This document shows positions 34,073-42,829 of a stretch of 64,000 nucleotides of DNA, piece by piece. Position 1 is the stretch's first letter; each line of letters starts with the position of its first letter. Both the position numbers and the translations under genes were made by a program. Under the pieces are notes generated by a model. It worked only from the letters and a program-made list of their open reading frames with translations, had not been told where the DNA came from and did no database searches. Origin of the DNA: CAVPLM01 sp963713545 (GTDB lineage: Bacteria > Actinomycetota > Thermoleophilia > RBG-16-64-13); contig CAVQME010000001.1 of assembly GCA_963713545.1 (NCBI GenBank), positions 310,001 through 374,000 of the forward strand, written 5' to 3'.

Positions 34073-35695
34073 TTGGAGCGCGGCCGCAGCCGCAGCGCCG
34101 ATCGAGAGAACAGGGATTATCCCGACGATTTCTTGCGGCCTGTGACGACTCAGACCATCGCCGACCAGGTGGCGGACCAACTCCGTAGCCTCATCAACTC
34201 CGGACACTACAAGGCCGGCGACCGGATCCCCGCGGAACGCGACCTGGCGATACAACTGGGTGTCGGCCGTCCCGCCGTGCGTGAAGCACTGCGGGAGCTG
34301 AAGGCCCAGGGTCTGTTGGTGACCGGCAGGGGCGCTCAGGGGACGAGGGTGGCCAGCCTCCCGACTCCGGCGATTTCCGCGCCGCTGTCCCCGATGCTGG
34401 GACAGGGCGCGGAGCGGATCATCGAGTTGATGGAGATCCGCAGTGCGGTAGAGATCGAGGCGGCCAGCCTGGCCGCACGTCGGGCCACCATGGAAGACCT
34501 GCACAACCTCTCCGAACTGCTGACCGCTCCCGGCGAGATGGTATCCCCGGAGGACGACATCGCCTTTCACGCCGCTATCGCGGCGGCTACCCACAACACA
34601 CTGTTCGAACGGGTCATTCAAGAGCCTGTCGATCTTCTCCACGACCACATGGCCGCCATACTCTCGGTCTTCTATAACGAGCCGGGCGGGGCGAGCACTC
34701 TCCAACAACAGCACGACGCCATCCGTCGCGCCATCCGTTCGGGAAACGAGCATCAAGCCCGCGAATCGATGCGGCACCACCTCGACTACGTGGCTCGCGG
34801 ACTGGCCCAGTTGGTCGGCACCGGGCGGGTCATACGCCTGATCTTCATCGATCTGGACGGTACCTTGCTGTCGGGGCCGCGGCACATGTCCGAGCGGGTG
34901 AGACGCGCGATCACCGCGGTACGCGAGGCCGGGGTGGAAGTAGTGTTGGGCTCATCGCGGCCGCCCCGGGTCATGCGCCCCTTCCACCAGCGGCTCGGTC
35001 TCAGCGCTCCTCTCATAGCCTGCAACGGCGCGCTCTTATGGAACGTCCAGGCTGCCGCGGGACTCGCTCACGTCTCGGTCGAGCCCGAGTTGGCAGCAGA
35101 GATCGTGGCGTTGGGACGTGATCTGGGAGCCATAGCCAACATAGAGAGCGATGACGAGTGGTTCACCGACCGCCTCGGAGATCTGGTTCGTGAAGGGATC
35201 CTCAACTACGAAGTCTCGGAGCCGCATGGTATCGGCACCATCGACGAGATGCTCCGCGCAGGCGATCCCATCGACAAGGTGTTCCTCGATCTACGAGACC
35301 TCGAAGAGGATGCTGCGGCTACTGCCTCCCTGACCATCAAGCGGGTGTTCGGTGACCGGACCACCATATACGAGACGACGCCTGGCATGATCGACGTCAC
35401 CGCCCGGGACGCCTCCAAAGCCGCAATGGCTCAGCAACTTGCCAGGCGCATGCAGATTCCGGCCGAACAGACGATGGCCATCGGAGACCACGATAGCGAC
35501 ACTGCCCTGCTGCGCTGGGCCGGCATGGGGGTGGCCATGGGTAACGCCACCCCGGCGGCCAAGGGCGCGGCCGACGTGATCACCTCGTCGAACCTTCGGG
35601 ACGGCGTGGCCGAGGCTTTGGAGCAGTGGGTGCTGGGGCGAAGGGCGATGGGAGCCTCGGTGAGCGTCCCCAATCCGAGCTTGGTCGCCGACTGA
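34073..35695 (+). CDS. GntR(FCD) transcription regulator fused to a Cof-type HAD phosphatase
   Basis: A 540-residue single open frame from TTG 34073 behind GGGAGGGGG. Residues about 24-95 form a GntR winged helix (AGDRIPAERDLAIQLGVGR, AVREALRELKAQGLL). About 115-245 is an FCD ligand domain with its metal-binding pattern (DIAFHAAIAAATHN, QHDAIRRAI, MRHHL). About 255-525 is a HAD IIB/Cof hydrolase with IFIDLDGTLLSG (nucleophile Asp), LGSSRPPR (motif II), DASKAAMAQQL (motif III Lys) and AIGDHDSDTALL (motif IV). The joint (GTGRVIRLIFIDLDG) has no start codon just before the HAD. Such a fusion is not a usual domain arrangement. It could couple sensing of a metabolite to its dephosphorylation, or be an artefact of a lost stop in an indel-prone assembly. 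Confidence 0.85.
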   Translation: MERGRSRSADRENRDYPDDFLRPVTTQTIADQVADQLRSLINSGHYKAGDRIPAERDLAIQLGVGRPAVREALRELKAQGLLVTGRGAQGTRVASLPTPAISAPLSPMLGQGAERIIELMEIRSAVEIEAASLAARRATMEDLHNLSELLTAPGEMVSPEDDIAFHAAIAAATHNTLFERVIQEPVDLLHDHMAAILSVFYNEPGGASTLQQQHDAIRRAIRSGNEHQARESMRHHLDYVARGLAQLVGTGRVIRLIFIDLDGTLLSGPRHMSERVRRAITAVREAGVEVVLGSSRPPRVMRPFHQRLGLSAPLIACNGALLWNVQAAAGLAHVSVEPELAAEIVALGRDLGAIANIESDDEWFTDRLGDLVREGILNYEVSEPHGIGTIDEMLRAGDPIDKVFLDLRDLEEDAAATASLTIKRVFGDRTTIYETTPGMIDVTARDASKAAMAQQLARRMQIPAEQTMAIGDHDSDTALLRWAGMGVAMGNATPAAKGAADVITSSNLRDGVAEALEQWVLGRRAMGASVSVPNPSLVAD

Positions 35696-35743
35696 GAAAT
35701 CGGGTCCCGGCCTCGCTCGACCTGCGGCGGTCCGCCGGGGGGT

Positions 35744-36100
35744 CTACGTTCCCCTGAGCCCCAGGAACGCGCTAAGCGCGAGCACGATCAAGACGACGAG
35801 GCTGACGCCTGAGAAGACCCACAGTCGCCGTCGCGCGAAAGCTACCAGCAGGGCGATCACCCGTGCGGCCGGTGTGGCGAGGAGCACGAGCAGTCCCAGA
35901 TCGAAGAAGCCCCCGGGTTCCAGGGCAGCCAGCGCTCCCGGCATCTCCATTATGGAACTGGCCGAGAGGGAAACGCCGGGTTTGACCACCGCGAGGACCA
36001 CACCAACAAGGAAGAGTAGAACAGCCAGGCTGAGCCCCGCGAGAAGCACGCGCGACAAGCGGCTGGCCAGCCGGGGGTCGGAGTCGCTGGGGGCCCTCAT
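35744..36100 (-). CDS. DUF1634 small membrane protein
   Basis: A 118-residue protein with three hydrophobic helices (LSRVLLAGLSLAVLLFLVGV, FFDLGLLVLLATPAARVIA, RRLWVFSGVSLVVLIVLAL). LLVLLATPAARV and the overall size match DUF1634, a family regularly encoded beside TauE/SafE transporters. Its ATG overlaps the stop of the TSUP transporter gene by four bases, so the two are co-translated. It may be an accessory subunit of that transporter (inference). Confidence 0.8.
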   Translation of the reverse strand: MRAPSDSDPRLASRLSRVLLAGLSLAVLLFLVGVVLAVVKPGVSLSASSIMEMPGALAALEPGGFFDLGLLVLLATPAARVIALLVAFARRRLWVFSGVSLVVLIVLALSAFLGLRGT

Positions 36101-36927
36101 CGGAAGCTGATCCCCACGGAGGCCAGGATCATCTGGATAGACAAGGCAAAGAGGACCACGGCCAAAATGGACGCCAGCACCGAGCTCCGCACGCGCAGCG
36201 CCAGCCGTGATCCCAGATAAGCGCCCGCCATGACCCCCAGCACGATCGGCACCGTCACCTCTGGGTCCATCATTCCGCGGGCGAAGTAAACGATCGCTCC
36301 AGCGCAGGCAGTGACGCCGAGCATCAGACTGCTCGTCGAGACGGCGGCTCGCATCGGCATGCCCATGCCCAGCCTCATGATCGGCACCGTCATGAAGCCG
36401 CCCCCGACGCCGAGCAGGCCAGACACGTTGCCCGCTATGAGCCCCGTGAACATCCCGAGCGGCAGACGCTTGACGCGGTAGCGGACCTCGCGCTGCAGGT
36501 TGCGGTCGAAGTAGGTAGCTCCCAGGCTGCCTAGGTCCGCGCCCTCGGCCGGATGAGAGGGCTGGGCCTTGCGGCTTAGCCCCATGTAGACCGAGACCAC
36601 CACCATCACCGCTCCGAACACAGCGCTCAGGACCTCTTTGCCCAGAAGAGCGCCGACCAGGCCTCCGCTCAGGGCTCCCACGGTGAGCGCCGTCTCCATG
36701 GTCGCGCCCAGCCGAAGGTTGGTCAGCTCCTGGCGCACGTAGGTGATGGACCCGGTGGTGGAAGTGACGATGACCCCGGCCAGGCTGGCCGCGATGGCGT
36801 TGTGGATGGGCACATCCAGGAACAACGAGAGCACCGGGATGATGAAGATACCCCCACCCAAGCCGACCATGGACCCGAAGGCCCCGCCCACGAAGCCCAC
36901 CAAGGCAAGGAGGATCACCTGCGTCAT
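36097..36927 (-). CDS. TSUP family (TauE/SafE) anion transporter
   Basis: A 276-residue integral membrane protein with about eight helices in two homologous halves. Motifs are GGAFGSMVGLGGGIFIIPVL in the first half and GNVSGLLGVGGGFMTVPIM in the second, the duplicated GxGGG signature of the family. Members move sulfite, sulfoacetate or other organosulfur anions; substrate here is unknown. Start ATG 36927 (MTQVILLALVG); an ATG at 36951 is an alternative. Coupled to DUF1634. Confidence 0.88.
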   Translation of the reverse strand: MTQVILLALVGFVGGAFGSMVGLGGGIFIIPVLSLFLDVPIHNAIAASLAGVIVTSTTGSITYVRQELTNLRLGATMETALTVGALSGGLVGALLGKEVLSAVFGAVMVVVSVYMGLSRKAQPSHPAEGADLGSLGATYFDRNLQREVRYRVKRLPLGMFTGLIAGNVSGLLGVGGGFMTVPIMRLGMGMPMRAAVSTSSLMLGVTACAGAIVYFARGMMDPEVTVPIVLGVMAGAYLGSRLALRVRSSVLASILAVVLFALSIQMILASVGISFR

Positions 36928-37086
36928 GCCCGGAAGGCTATCACAGCCCATCTACTTCGCGGGCAGGGGCCAGGCGCCGAGCCTCACGGCGCTGGAGCCC
37001 GGGCGACGGCTGGTGGCGCGACCGACCCGAGTGCAGTACCCTTCTGATACCGGGCATCTATCCGAGGACGGAGAACGGATGAACGT

Positions 37087-37347
37087 ATGACTACGGGTAT
37101 CCAGGGAAAGGTGGTTCTCGTCACCGGCGGGGCATCAGGTATCGGCAGAGCTACAGCGGTGGCCTTTGCCCGGGAGGGCGCCAAGGTAGTCGTCGTGACG
37201 GCGCGCAGCATCGCGGCAGCCGCTATGAGGGCAGTCATGGGAGTGCCCGATGACGTGGCCCGCGTGGTGATCTGGCTCTGTTCCGATGAAGCGTCTTTCG
37301 TCAACGGGAACGTGCTCTCGGTCGATGGCGGCCTGGACATCTCGTAG
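37087..37347 (+). pseudogene. Short-chain dehydrogenase remnant with internal deletion
   Basis: An 86-residue open frame joining the two ends of an SDR: the N-terminal nucleotide-binding part GKVVLVTGGASGIGRATAVA to about VVVVTARS, then directly the C-terminal part GVPDDVARVVIWLCSDEASF and NGNVLSVDGGLDIS. The central about 150 residues, with the catalytic Ser-Tyr-Lys, are missing, yet the frame is kept. It cannot be an active dehydrogenase. Start ATG 37087 with GGAGAACGG upstream. Either a genuine in-frame deletion or an assembly collapse. Confidence 0.85.
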
Positions 37348-37367
37348 ATCGGGGAGGAAACCGGTAC

Positions 37368-37523
37368 ATGAACGATTCCAAGCACGGCAAATGGATCGTA
37401 ACCGAGCCGATGGCGGAAGAGCACGGTCACGAGGCGAAGGACGGACCTTACAGACCGGCGGTGATTCGCGTCGCCACGAACCAACCAGTGATCGGCCTGC
37501 CGATCCTGTGCCGACGGGGGTGA
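37368..37523 (+). CDS. 51-residue open frame, possible gene remnant
   Basis: Starts ATG 37368 with GGGGAGGA ten bases upstream, just after the SDR remnant; begins MNDSKHGKWIVTEPMAEE and ends GLPILCRRG at TGA 37521-37523, four bases before the next gene. No domain is recognised. The good ribosome site and the abrupt end suggest the first part of a larger protein whose remainder was lost in the same event that truncated the SDR (inference). Confidence 0.45.
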   Translation: MNDSKHGKWIVTEPMAEEHGHEAKDGPYRPAVIRVATNQPVIGLPILCRRG

Positions 37524-37527
37524 AGAG

Positions 37528-39273
37528 ATGTACTGCAGTGTATGTGGGAAGGAAGTGCCTGCGGACGCCCGCTTCTGCCGCAACTGCGGCGCCAGGGCGC
37601 CCTCTGATGATGCTGCCACCGGCGCTGCCGCTACCAACCTAGGTCGCTCCGCCGAGGACATTGGGGGCGCCGCTTTTGCACAGCCGTCGTCTTCCGCCTC
37701 GGCCCCACAACCTTTCGCCCCGGTGCCTCCGCCCACCCGCCAACCTGCAGCCCCACCAGCAGCGGACCAACTCGCCCCGACGCTCATCATGCCGCGCCCC
37801 ACGCTCCCAACTGAAGGAGGGTCCCGATCCGCACCGGGGGCGGGCAGCGGCTACGCCGGTCAGAGTGCCTACTCGAGCCAGGGCGGCTCTGCCGGGCAGG
37901 GCGGATACCCTGGCCAGGGCGGGTACGGAGCGTCCGGCGGGCCCAGCTACCCGGGCGGACCTGGAGCTTCGAGCGGGCCGGGATACCCGGGGGGGCCGGG
38001 ATACCCAGGGGGGCCGATGGGCCCTGGTAGCCCGCCAGGCAAGAGCCGGCGTGGGTTGTGGATCGCCATCGCCATCCTGGCCGTTGTGGTGATCGCGGTG
38101 GCCGTAGCCGTGCCCCTCGTCCTCGCCCGAGGCGGGGACGAGACCGAATCGACCACCACGACTACGACCGAGGTAGCCTCCTCGACATCCACGTCCGCCA
38201 GCGACGACACGACCAGCACGACCGAGCCCGAAAGCTCCACGACCTCGTCGGCGACGAGCACGACCGCCGCCCCGGGAATCCCGGGCGATTCCGACGGAGA
38301 ATGGGTGGAAATGGAGATACCCGACGCGCCGGCCTCCATCGTGGAGGTGGCTGTCTCGGATAACATCCTGCTCATGGCGACACGCGCCGGCGAAGCGACC
38401 CAGATCTATGGATACAACTTCATCACCGAAGATCTGATCGAGCTGCCGGTGGAAGCCACCGAGGCGGGCGGGATCGACATCGACGGATACACAGCAGTCT
38501 GGTGGGAAGGTGAGTACGATGAGGCCACCAACACCTACAGCGATCAGCACATCTACTCGCTCGAGATGCCGGACGGTGCCAAGGTCGAGGTCATGGGACA
38601 GGGCAAGAACGTCTATTATCCCCAGATCGCTGGTGCTTGGGTCACCTGGATAGAGGAGGGGCCCTGGGAGGCCAGCCCCGACGAATACTGGCAGGTCCCG
38701 ATCTACGGCGCGATGGTGCCCGGCAGCGATGGGGCAGCGAACGAGCCCTTTTCTCTCGTGCCGTCCGCGATAGCCTCGATCATGGGCGACTCGACCTGGA
38801 TCTACAGCCTGGGTGAGAGGTACCTAGCCTGGGAACAGGCCGCCCCGAACGGCGAGTTCCAGGCCGTGGGAACGTATATCCTCGATATCTCGGACCCGGC
38901 GGCAGAGCTGGGGGCCGAACCCGGACTCGTCGGCAGCGAGGCCTGGCGGCCTTCCATCGGCGGCGACACCCTCGTCTATTGGGATAACGGGCTCAAGGCC
39001 TTCGACCTCACTTCTACCGACACCTGGGATATCGACCCCGCCGGTGACTTCCCCACAGCCGCCCCCACGTTCGCAGTGTACTTCCGGCCGATCGATACGG
39101 GGGAGGGCAACACCTACGAGATCGTTGCCCGCGGTTTCAACGGGAACCACGAACAGGTGTTGGCCAGCCAAGCCGATCCCCCCTGGTTGTCGCCCTTCCT
39201 CGCTGCTTCCGGCTTGCACATAGCCTTCGTGGCCGACGGCAACATGCACGTCTTCGAGTGGAAAGGACCTTAG
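37528..39273 (+). CDS. Zinc-ribbon, transmembrane, beta-propeller protein
   Basis: A 581-residue protein. Seen in order: an N-terminal zinc ribbon (MYCSVCGKEVPADARFCRNC), an Ala/Pro linker, a Gly/Pro/Tyr-rich repeat region at about 110-170 (GYPGQGGYGASGG and similar), a transmembrane helix at about 175-198 (GLWIAIAILAVVVIAVAVAV), a Ser/Thr-rich stretch at about 205-250, then a domain with repeated blades (NILLMATRAGEATQIYGYNF, IAGAWVTWIEEGPWE, GDTLVYWDNGLKAFDLTS). The predicted topology is ribbon inside, propeller outside. Zinc ribbon plus Gly/Pro linker plus helix is a common actinobacterial architecture; function unknown. It mirrors the protein at 19013-20878. Start ATG 37528. Confidence 0.78.
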   Translation: MYCSVCGKEVPADARFCRNCGARAPSDDAATGAAATNLGRSAEDIGGAAFAQPSSSASAPQPFAPVPPPTRQPAAPPAADQLAPTLIMPRPTLPTEGGSRSAPGAGSGYAGQSAYSSQGGSAGQGGYPGQGGYGASGGPSYPGGPGASSGPGYPGGPGYPGGPMGPGSPPGKSRRGLWIAIAILAVVVIAVAVAVPLVLARGGDETESTTTTTTEVASSTSTSASDDTTSTTEPESSTTSSATSTTAAPGIPGDSDGEWVEMEIPDAPASIVEVAVSDNILLMATRAGEATQIYGYNFITEDLIELPVEATEAGGIDIDGYTAVWWEGEYDEATNTYSDQHIYSLEMPDGAKVEVMGQGKNVYYPQIAGAWVTWIEEGPWEASPDEYWQVPIYGAMVPGSDGAANEPFSLVPSAIASIMGDSTWIYSLGERYLAWEQAAPNGEFQAVGTYILDISDPAAELGAEPGLVGSEAWRPSIGGDTLVYWDNGLKAFDLTSTDTWDIDPAGDFPTAAPTFAVYFRPIDTGEGNTYEIVARGFNGNHEQVLASQADPPWLSPFLAASGLHIAFVADGNMHVFEWKGP

Positions 39274-39275
39274 CC

Positions 39276-40196
39276 ATGCGCGGATTCATCACCGATCCCC
39301 AGGCCTCCGGCGGACTGCGGCTTGCGGATGACCTGTCCGAGCCCGTGCCCACCGCGGGGGAAGTGCTGGTGGAGGTCCGTGCCTACTCCATCAACCGAGG
39401 GGAGTTGTTCCTGCTGCAGATGCGTCCCGACGGTTGGCGCCCGGGCCAAGACCTGGCCGGCGTGGTGCTGCGGGAGGCGCCCGATGGGAGTGGGCCTGCG
39501 GCGGGCACCCGAGTGGTCGGTCTGGTCGATTGGGAATGCTGGGCGGAGAGTGTGGCGGTGCCGTCGTCTCTAGCGGTGCCGCTACCTGATACGGTCTCGT
39601 TCCAAGAAGCGGCCTCCCTGCCCATAGCGGGGATAACCGCTCTTCGGGCCGTCCGGCTCGGCGGGTCCTTGCTCGGCCGCGAGGTGCTCGTCACCGGCGC
39701 GACAGGGGGGGTGGGACAGTTCGCCATTCAGTTGGCGATCGCGGGCGGAGCCCACGTCACAGCCCTCGTGACAGGCCCCGAGCGGGAGGTGGATGCTCGA
39801 GATCTGGGTGCCCACGAGGTGATCGCGTCGCTGGACGAAGCCGGCCTGGGCCCGTTCCACCTGGTTCTCGATGGGGTCGGCGGCCGGGTGCTAACCGACT
39901 CGGTGCACCGTCTCGCTCCCGGGGGAACGGCCGTCACCTACGGGACGCTGGGTGGCCCGGCGCCACTCGCCCTGATGGACTTCCCGCGCGGGGCCTCTTG
40001 CCAGATCGTGCCCCTCTATCACGCCTACCCCCTGGAGACACGCGGAGACGACCTGGCGGTCCTAGTGAGTCTCGTGGCCGACGGACGCCTCAGGCCACTC
40101 GTGGGAATGGTGGGCGACTGGACGGAGACCCGCGAGGTTCTCGAGGCCTTGCGGGAGCGACGGGTTCGGGGCAAGGCGGTGCTGATCCGCTCCTAG
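39276..40196 (+). CDS. MDR/quinone oxidoreductase-type NADPH-dependent reductase
   Basis: A 306-residue medium-chain reductase. The N-terminal GroES-like half has SINRGELFLLQMRPDG and GQDLAGVVLREA; the Rossmann half has REVLVTGATGGVGQFAIQLA (nucleotide motif) and TAVTYGTLGGPAP. No catalytic or structural zinc Cys set is visible, so it belongs with zeta-crystallin/enoyl reductase-like members. ATG 39276 has GGAAAGGA eight bases upstream. It follows the zinc-ribbon gene by two bases, so they are likely co-transcribed. Substrate unknown. Confidence 0.86.
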   Translation: MRGFITDPQASGGLRLADDLSEPVPTAGEVLVEVRAYSINRGELFLLQMRPDGWRPGQDLAGVVLREAPDGSGPAAGTRVVGLVDWECWAESVAVPSSLAVPLPDTVSFQEAASLPIAGITALRAVRLGGSLLGREVLVTGATGGVGQFAIQLAIAGGAHVTALVTGPEREVDARDLGAHEVIASLDEAGLGPFHLVLDGVGGRVLTDSVHRLAPGGTAVTYGTLGGPAPLALMDFPRGASCQIVPLYHAYPLETRGDDLAVLVSLVADGRLRPLVGMVGDWTETREVLEALRERRVRGKAVLIRS

Positions 40197-40513
40197 CCGC
40201 GATCGAGGCGAGCCGATACTTCAGGAAGGAAACGAGTGGACCCTGCTCGTATTCAATCCTCATGGGAGAGCGGACGCGCCGCGTTCGCATCGAACACTCC
40301 CTTCTCCAAAGGCGGAGCTGCCGGAAACGGCGGTCTTAGTCGGCAGACCGAACGACCAGTGGCGATGCCACCCATCACGGAGGGGACGCACATACGCGTC
40401 CCTTCTGTTCGTCCGGGACTAGATAGTAGTATGGGAGCTCGACGTTGGTTGAACCACCGTGGCCGGCGCTTGGACGCCACCTTGCAAAGCGAAGTCTGAG
40501 GGGGTTTTCCCGC
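40197..40513. other. Gap holding a terminator and the iron-ADH promoter region
   Basis: A 317-base stretch without a supportable gene. It holds the hairpin at 40381-40412, listed separately, and must contain the promoter of the iron-dependent alcohol dehydrogenase gene; no clear promoter pair was found. Confidence 0.5.
40381..40412 (+). terminator. Probable intrinsic terminator after the MDR reductase
   Basis: GGGACGC, loop ACATAC, GCGTCCC, followed by TTCTGTTC. The stem is seven perfect pairs, extended imperfectly. It lies about 190 bases after the reductase stop, so the assignment is tentative. Confidence 0.45.
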
Positions 40514-41685
40514 ATGGACATGACCGAAGTGATCGAGATCAGGGTCCCGCGGACGCTTTTCGGCGTGGGCGCCGTCGGCGGACTTGGGGATGTGGCCAGG
40601 AGCCTGGGCGCGACACGCGTCCTCCTGGTGACCGACCCAGGCCTGGTCAAGGCAGGGATCATTACTGCAGTGCAGGCCGCTCTGGACGCCGCCGGTCTGG
40701 AATCCGATCTCTTCGAGGAATGCGGGGCGGAAGCGCCCGCCAGCATCATCGAGAAGCTCCGGCGCAAAGCCCGGAGGGGCAATACGACCTGCTTGTGGGG
40801 GTCGGCGGAGGCAGTGTCATGGACACTACCAAAGCCGTTAGCCTGCTCGCAGCCAACGAAGGGGCGACGCTGCAGGATCTGATCGAGGGAAGGGCGCCCG
40901 CCAAGAGCCTGGCCAAGGTCCTCATCCCCACCACAGCCGGGACCGGCTCGGAATGGAGCACGGCGGCGGTGGTCACGACCGACGATGCGGATGACCGTAC
41001 CTACACCTATCTGTCTCCCGCGAACTACCCCGACGCCGTGATCATCGACCCAGCGCTCAGCCGGTACCTACCGGCCAAGAATACCGCCGACACCGGGGTG
41101 GACGCGCTCACCCATGGCATAGAGGCTTACACGTGCATCAGGGCCAACGTCCTCTCCGACATGTACGCCTCCACAGCCATCCGGCTTGTATCCGCCAGCC
41201 TGGGGCCGGCAGTCGCCAAGGGCTCTCAGCGGATGGAAGACCGCTACCGGCTGGCAATAGGCGCGGCCATGGCCATGCAGGCCGGCACTCTCGCCGGGGT
41301 CGGCCTGGCGCACTTCATGAACCACGCTCTGGGCAAGAAGGCTCACATCTCCCACGGTTCGACCGTCGGCCTCATGCTGCCGTACGTCATGGAGTTCAAC
41401 CTGATCTCGGATCCCGGCAGGTTCGCGGACATCGCCCGTTTCATGGGTGAGAACATCGACGGACTCTCCACTATGGACGCCGCTCGCAAGTCGGTGGCGG
41501 CGGTCCGCCGGCTCTTGACCGACCTGGGCATGCCTCAACGTCTATCCGACGTAGGCCTGACCGAAGCGGACGTCCCGCACCTGGTGGATGAGCTCGTGGC
41601 GCTTCAGGGCTTTCCCATCTCCTTCATGAATCCGCGCGAGGTCGGAGCCAAGGAGGCTCGAGAGATCTACACGCGAGCTCTCTAG
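40514..41685 (+). pseudogene. Iron-containing alcohol dehydrogenase (group III), one frameshift
   Basis: NAD(P)-dependent interconversion of an alcohol and a carbonyl. ATG 40514 (MDMTEVIEIRVPRTLFGVG) behind GAGGGGG. The first frame runs to about EAPASIIEKLRRKAR, and the second takes over with YDLLVGVGGGSVMDTTKAV (GGGS nucleotide motif). It continues with PTTAGTGSEWSTAAVV and the iron ligands in DTGVDALTHGIEAY and MNHALGKKAHISHGSTVG. One missing G near 40773 (CCCGGAGGGG for CCCGGGAGGGG) restores a single frame of about 390 residues. The gene is otherwise complete, so a sequencing error is the simplest cause. Its stop overlaps the convergent nitrilase stop by four bases. Confidence 0.88.
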
Positions 41686-42740
41686 CCGGTCGGCGGAGCT
41701 CCGCTCTGATCCGCAGCCTCGTCCTCGCAGACCTCCCGCGGCACCGTCGTGTCGGGGACGACTGACGGCGCGAACGCGGCCAAAGAGGTCACCTCCTGGA
41801 CGCACGGTTGGGGAGCGCGGTTGACCACCAACCTGAAGATGTCGGGCCGGGAGTAGTGCCCCACCGGGTCGGCGAAGTTCTTCGCCCGAGCGATCTCGGC
41901 AAGATCGATCTCCGCAGTCACGATCGCTTCCTCGTCCTCACGAGGTGGACCGGCAAGGGTGGCTCCATCGGGACCGAAGATCTGGCTCGCTCCTCCCCCG
42001 ATCTCGATGAGGTCCGCCCGCTCCGGTGTGTCCGCCAGCCGCTCGAGCATCTCCTTGCTGATCAGTGAGACGGCCATCAGCGCGAAACATCCACCCTCCA
42101 GGGCATAGTGGCGTGTCGCGCCCACGCTGGCCACGGCCCCCAGTGCGAACGCATACTTCCGATAGAGGCTGAAGGCCGGCCACGCGGCGACGTGTATCTG
42201 CTGCCCCAACGAGTACATGGCGTAGCGGGTGAGCGGCTGCAGATGCTCCCAGCAATTGAGGCCGCCGATCTTGCCTAGCGGCGTATCGAAGACTCTCAGA
42301 TCGCTCCCGTCTCCCTCGCCCCACACGGAGCGCTCCACATGGGTGGGCTTCAGCTTACGATGACGGCCCATGATCCGGCCATCGGGATCGATGAAGAGCT
42401 GGGTGCAGTAGAGGCTGCTCCCTGCACGCTCGTCCATACCCATCACCACGTACATGCCGGCTTCCCTCGCCGCCCGGCAGAGCCGGTCGGTAGTCGGACT
42501 GGGTATCTCCACAGAGTTCGCATACAGCTCGGCGAAGAAGCTGTTGCCCCAAGCCGGGGTGCCAAGGAAGATCCACCAGGGGAACCCGGGAAGCCAGGCC
42601 TCCGGAAAGGCCATGAGTCGCACATCCTCGTCCGCCGCCTCCTCGATCAGACGGCATGCTTTGTCCGTCGTAGCCTCGCGGTCCAGCCACACGGGCGCCG
42701 CCTGCACGACCGCGGCCTTGAACTTGGGGAAGACGTCCAT
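41682..42740 (-). CDS. Nitrilase (carbon-nitrogen hydrolase branch 1)
   Basis: A 352-residue enzyme expected to hydrolyse a nitrile to acid and ammonia. Triad: Glu in LMAFPEAWLPGFPWW, Lys in RHRKLKPTHVERSVWGEGDG and Cys in GGLNCWEHLQPLTRY. The CWEH..P pattern after the Cys is typical of true nitrilases and cyanide-degrading enzymes rather than amidases. The C-terminus is acidic and variable. Start ATG 42740 with AGGAGGTGG upstream. It is last in a minus-strand cluster with a second hydrolase, RidA and a substrate-binding lipoprotein. Substrate not predictable. Confidence 0.88.
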   Translation of the reverse strand: MDVFPKFKAAVVQAAPVWLDREATTDKACRLIEEAADEDVRLMAFPEAWLPGFPWWIFLGTPAWGNSFFAELYANSVEIPSPTTDRLCRAAREAGMYVVMGMDERAGSSLYCTQLFIDPDGRIMGRHRKLKPTHVERSVWGEGDGSDLRVFDTPLGKIGGLNCWEHLQPLTRYAMYSLGQQIHVAAWPAFSLYRKYAFALGAVASVGATRHYALEGGCFALMAVSLISKEMLERLADTPERADLIEIGGGASQIFGPDGATLAGPPREDEEAIVTAEIDLAEIARAKNFADPVGHYSRPDIFRLVVNRAPQPCVQEVTSLAAFAPSVVPDTTVPREVCEDEAADQSGAPPTG

Positions 42741-42829
42741 AACGCCACCTCCTGCGTGTCTCCTCTCATCAGGAGATCCTTGTCGTCGATCGATCCTTGT
42801 TAGCGGAGCGTTCTAGATCAGTCGGGATA

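Noticed and set aside
36097..36951. Start of the TSUP transporter at 36951
   Set aside because: The extra residues MGCDSLPG are outside the family core and have no ribosome site; ATG 36927 fits better.
37900..38040. Tandem repeat as a separate element
   Set aside because: It codes a Gly/Pro/Tyr linker of the zinc-ribbon protein and keeps frame.
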